The notes under the pieces: generated by a model
Databases searched by the model: none
Seen by the model: the letters and a program-made list of their open reading frames with translations, nothing else
Told to the model about the DNA's origin: nothing
Made by a program: the position numbers and the translations under genes
DNA from: Utricularia gibba
Lineage: Eukaryota > Streptophyta > Magnoliopsida > Lamiales > Lentibulariaceae
Length of the DNA stretch: 64,000 bases
Assembly: GCA_002189035.1 (NCBI GenBank)
Contig: NEEC01000017.1
Location: 2,170,001-2,234,000 of the forward strand
Reading direction: 5' to 3'
Shown: positions 61,911 through 64,000 of the stretch, one piece after another
Numbering within the stretch: position 1 is the first letter of the stretch
Layout of the letters: the number at the start of each line of letters is the position of its first letter

Positions 61911-64000
61911 TTATGTCTGCAACATGTAGTTCCTGGTTCGTGTACAGAAAAAGGAGCCAACAACTATGGCAAAGAAACTAATGGATGCACTGAGGCAGAA
62001 AACTCCCGATGATAATGAATTGCTTTGAAGCTCATAATCTTCTATCATCTTCCCGCTGCATTCTCCAGTAGTGTTCTCCAAACACATCCCTGGATTTCCT
62101 ACGAGGGCGGTGGGGAACCTTGTGAACCCTTGCCCAATCGGAACTACACCTGAAAGGCAGTTAAATGACAGATTCAAGAGCACCAAGGTTCCAAGGCTCA
62201 GATTGTTGTCTTCAACAGGGCCAGAGAACAAATTGTGCGACAAATCAAGGAACCTAAGACTCTGCATCTTACTGAACTCCCCGGGAAGTCTTCCGGACAG
62301 AAAGTTGTAAGACAGGTTCAGGTACTCGAGGCCTGGCCATCTCAAAAGTCCTGGAGGTATTTCACCGAACATCGAGTTATCAGAGATATCAACTCCGATT
62401 ACAGTTGAGAGCTTGTAATTGAAGATCAGCTCATGTTCATCGGAGATGGTCACAGAAATCTGTATCTTTGAATCAGTAGAAGGGGGAAAGAGGCTAAATT
62501 CATGAGCTCCGGAAATGTGGTTTAAGTTCTGAGACACATCGAAGTTGGTTGCTGGCAAGTACCCGGTGAAGTTGTTGGCTGAAAGATCGATTGTTTGGAG
62601 GGATTCAAATGTGAAAAGCCAGCCAGGAACAGCCCCACTGAATTTGTTGTGTGAAAGAGAGAGTGACCGAAGTTTAGACCACTTCGTCACAGCGTCATTA
62701 AGGGTGCCTGAGAGATTGTTAAAGCTCAAATCCACAACCTCCAGAGACTTGCATCCTGCAAAGGTGAGAGGGATCTCCCCTGAAATCTGGTTGTTACTCA
62801 AGTCCAAGATTTGCAAACTATCCAGTGCATCAAGCTCCGGAGGAATCTCTGCCGACAGCTGGTTATTGTTCAGCTTCAACGCTAGCAACTGAAAGCAGCC
62901 AACAATTGTTGAAGGTACAGAGCCTGATAATGAGTTGTATGAAAGATCAATCACTTGAAGATAGTTCATATTTCCAATCCCCTCTGGTATCACGCCCGTC
63001 AGATGATTATTTGACAGAAGCAAAGCTTCTAGACTCTTCAACTCTGTCAAACCTGAAGGAATATCACCTGTAAGCTGGTTGTTTGACAGGTCAAGGAGCA
63101 GAAGGCCGGATTTTTCAGGCGCCCCAACAAATGCTCTCGGAATTCTTCCTGTCAGGTGATTGAAACTCAAATCCAAGCCCAGCAATGTCTCCGAGAGCAC
63201 CAATCTCGGAGAAATACCGTATTCTAGCTCATTTCTTGACAAGTTGAGCAACCTCAAGGAACCGCACCTAGAAATGCAAGATGGGATTCCTCCCATGATG
63301 GAGTTATTCGCCAGATTGAGCACCGAAAGATGCTCCGACGATGCCTGGAAACATGGTAGCGTTCCAGATAATGCATTGGATTCAAGGTTCAGATGCACCA
63401 GAGGCTGATGAAAGTCACCTAGAATCCCAGTGATAAGATTGTGGGATAAATCCAAGAAACGTAGCGATGTGCCAGCATACAAGCTCACCGGAATCTGCCC
63501 ATAAAAGCCATTGAATCCCAGATTCAGTCTCTGAAGCTTCCTCGAGAAATCGCCAATCCAAGTAGGCACTTGTCCAGTAAGCTTGTTATGACCAAGATCA
63601 AGGTCTGTCAACTCGTCAAGTTTCAATATGGGATGTGGGAATTCACCTCCTATTGCATTGTAACTGAGGTCCAAGATTCTGAGGTTCCTCAGCTGAGTGA
63701 AGCACGACGGAAGGGAGCCATTGAAGGCGTTGTGCGATAAAATTAGGGTTTCGAGAAGGGAAAGTGTGCAAAGAGAGTCCCCGGAAATAGGGCCAGACAA
63801 GGCGAAAGCAGTGAGATTAAGAGCAACCACCCGGTTGTTAAGCGGCGAGAGTGTGACGCCCGCCCATTCTGCGGCGTCGTCGTCACGGTTCCAGCTCGAT
63901 AACGTGTGCAGAGGGTCCTGTAGATGAGATTTGAAGCTCCGAAGTGCCGCCTTCTCGTCTGGGTGAAGGCGAAAGCCTCTCACGAGACCCGTCTCAGACA
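61911..64000 (-). CDS. CLV2: Receptor-like protein CLAVATA2 (5' end outside window)
   Basis: Leucine-rich-repeat receptor-like protein that pairs with CORYNE to perceive CLE peptides in the shoot meristem. The visible 690-plus codons are intronless and open to the right edge, so the signal peptide and start lie beyond 64000 (frame continues as SETGLVRGF). LRR N-cap region (DEKAALRSFKSHLQ, Cys-poor), then about 20 plant-type LRRs (DLSYNxxxGxxP). The island domain near ATNFDVSQNLNHISG and HELIFNYKLS is followed by more LRRs, a paired-Cys C-cap (GMCLEN...GECSG), one transmembrane helix and a short tail ending NYMLQT. There is no kinase domain. Motifs such as QPLVHLNLESNALSGTLPCF match CLV2. Lies beside TGD3, as in Arabidopsis. 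Confidence 0.92.
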   Translation of the reverse strand, partial: SETGLVRGFRLHPDEKAALRSFKSHLQDPLHTLSSWNRDDDAAEWAGVTLSPLNNRVVALNLTAFALSGPISGDSLCTLSLLETLILSHNAFNGSLPSCFTQLRNLRILDLSYNAIGGEFPHPILKLDELTDLDLGHNKLTGQVPTWIGDFSRKLQRLNLGFNGFYGQIPVSLYAGTSLRFLDLSHNLITGILGDFHQPLVHLNLESNALSGTLPCFQASSEHLSVLNLANNSIMGGIPSCISRCGSLRLLNLSRNELEYGISPRLVLSETLLGLDLSFNHLTGRIPRAFVGAPEKSGLLLLDLSNNQLTGDIPSGLTELKSLEALLLSNNHLTGVIPEGIGNMNYLQVIDLSYNSLSGSVPSTIVGCFQLLALKLNNNQLSAEIPPELDALDSLQILDLSNNQISGEIPLTFAGCKSLEVVDLSFNNLSGTLNDAVTKWSKLRSLSLSHNKFSGAVPGWLFTFESLQTIDLSANNFTGYLPATNFDVSQNLNHISGAHEFSLFPPSTDSKIQISVTISDEHELIFNYKLSTVIGVDISDNSMFGEIPPGLLRWPGLEYLNLSYNFLSGRLPGEFSKMQSLRFLDLSHNLFSGPVEDNNLSLGTLVLLNLSFNCLSGVVPIGQGFTRFPTALVGNPGMCLENTTGECSGKMIEDYELQSNSLSSGVFCLSASISFFAIVVGSFFCTRTRNYMLQT

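Overview
The window is nuclear DNA from a flowering plant, almost certainly a eudicot with a compact genome. The genes have short GT-AG introns, chloroplast-targeted proteins, plant-only families (CURT1, GUX, TGD3, CLAVATA2, MOT2) and AT-rich spacers. About 21 protein genes and one tRNA occupy 64 kb, roughly one gene per 3 kb. No transposons, viral sequence or CRISPR were seen. I rebuilt the gene models exon by exon from splice sites, reading phase and family knowledge. Most close exactly to the usual family length.

Layout: 0-10 kb holds a GUX-type xylan glucuronosyltransferase (-), threonine synthase (-) divergent from kinetochore MIS12 (+), and hexokinase (+). 10-27 kb holds plastid NADP-malic enzyme (-), tRNA-Ser(CGA), golgin GC5 (-), a CURT1C-like thylakoid protein (-) whose small exons make no long ORF, and two tandem small secreted-peptide genes (-). 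27-45 kb holds kinesin KIN-13B (+), mitochondrial carrier BAC2 (-), Hsp110-type HSP70-14/15 (+), CENP-C (-) and RIO2 kinase (+). 45-64 kb holds aminotransferase VAS1 (+), molybdate transporter MOT2 (-), plastid ATP/ADP translocase NTT (-), a LEA-like stress gene with an ABRE promoter (+), TTM3 (+), a DLN/EAR-motif coiled-coil protein (-), the lipid-transfer ATPase TGD3 (+) and CLAVATA2 (-, cut by the window end).

The genes are independent transcription units, not an operon. Several neighbours match Arabidopsis chromosome 1 order as I remember it: NADP-ME4, GC5, BAC2 and HSP70-14 (about At1g79750-79930); NTT1, MOT2 and VAS1 (At1g80300-80360); CLV2 and TGD3 (At1g65380-65410).

The main oddities are these. 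Three conserved genes (threonine synthase, GC5, KIN-13B) each lack one base in a homopolymer, which looks like a consensus-sequence error more than three pseudogenes. CENP-C carries a 78-bp in-frame tandem repeat and related, probably duplicated, exons. VAS1 needs a GC-AG intron. The tandem peptide pair shares a conserved core promoter, but the second copy is frameshifted. I found no clearly novel multi-gene system. The peptide pair and the CENP-C exon amplification are the most original biology here.
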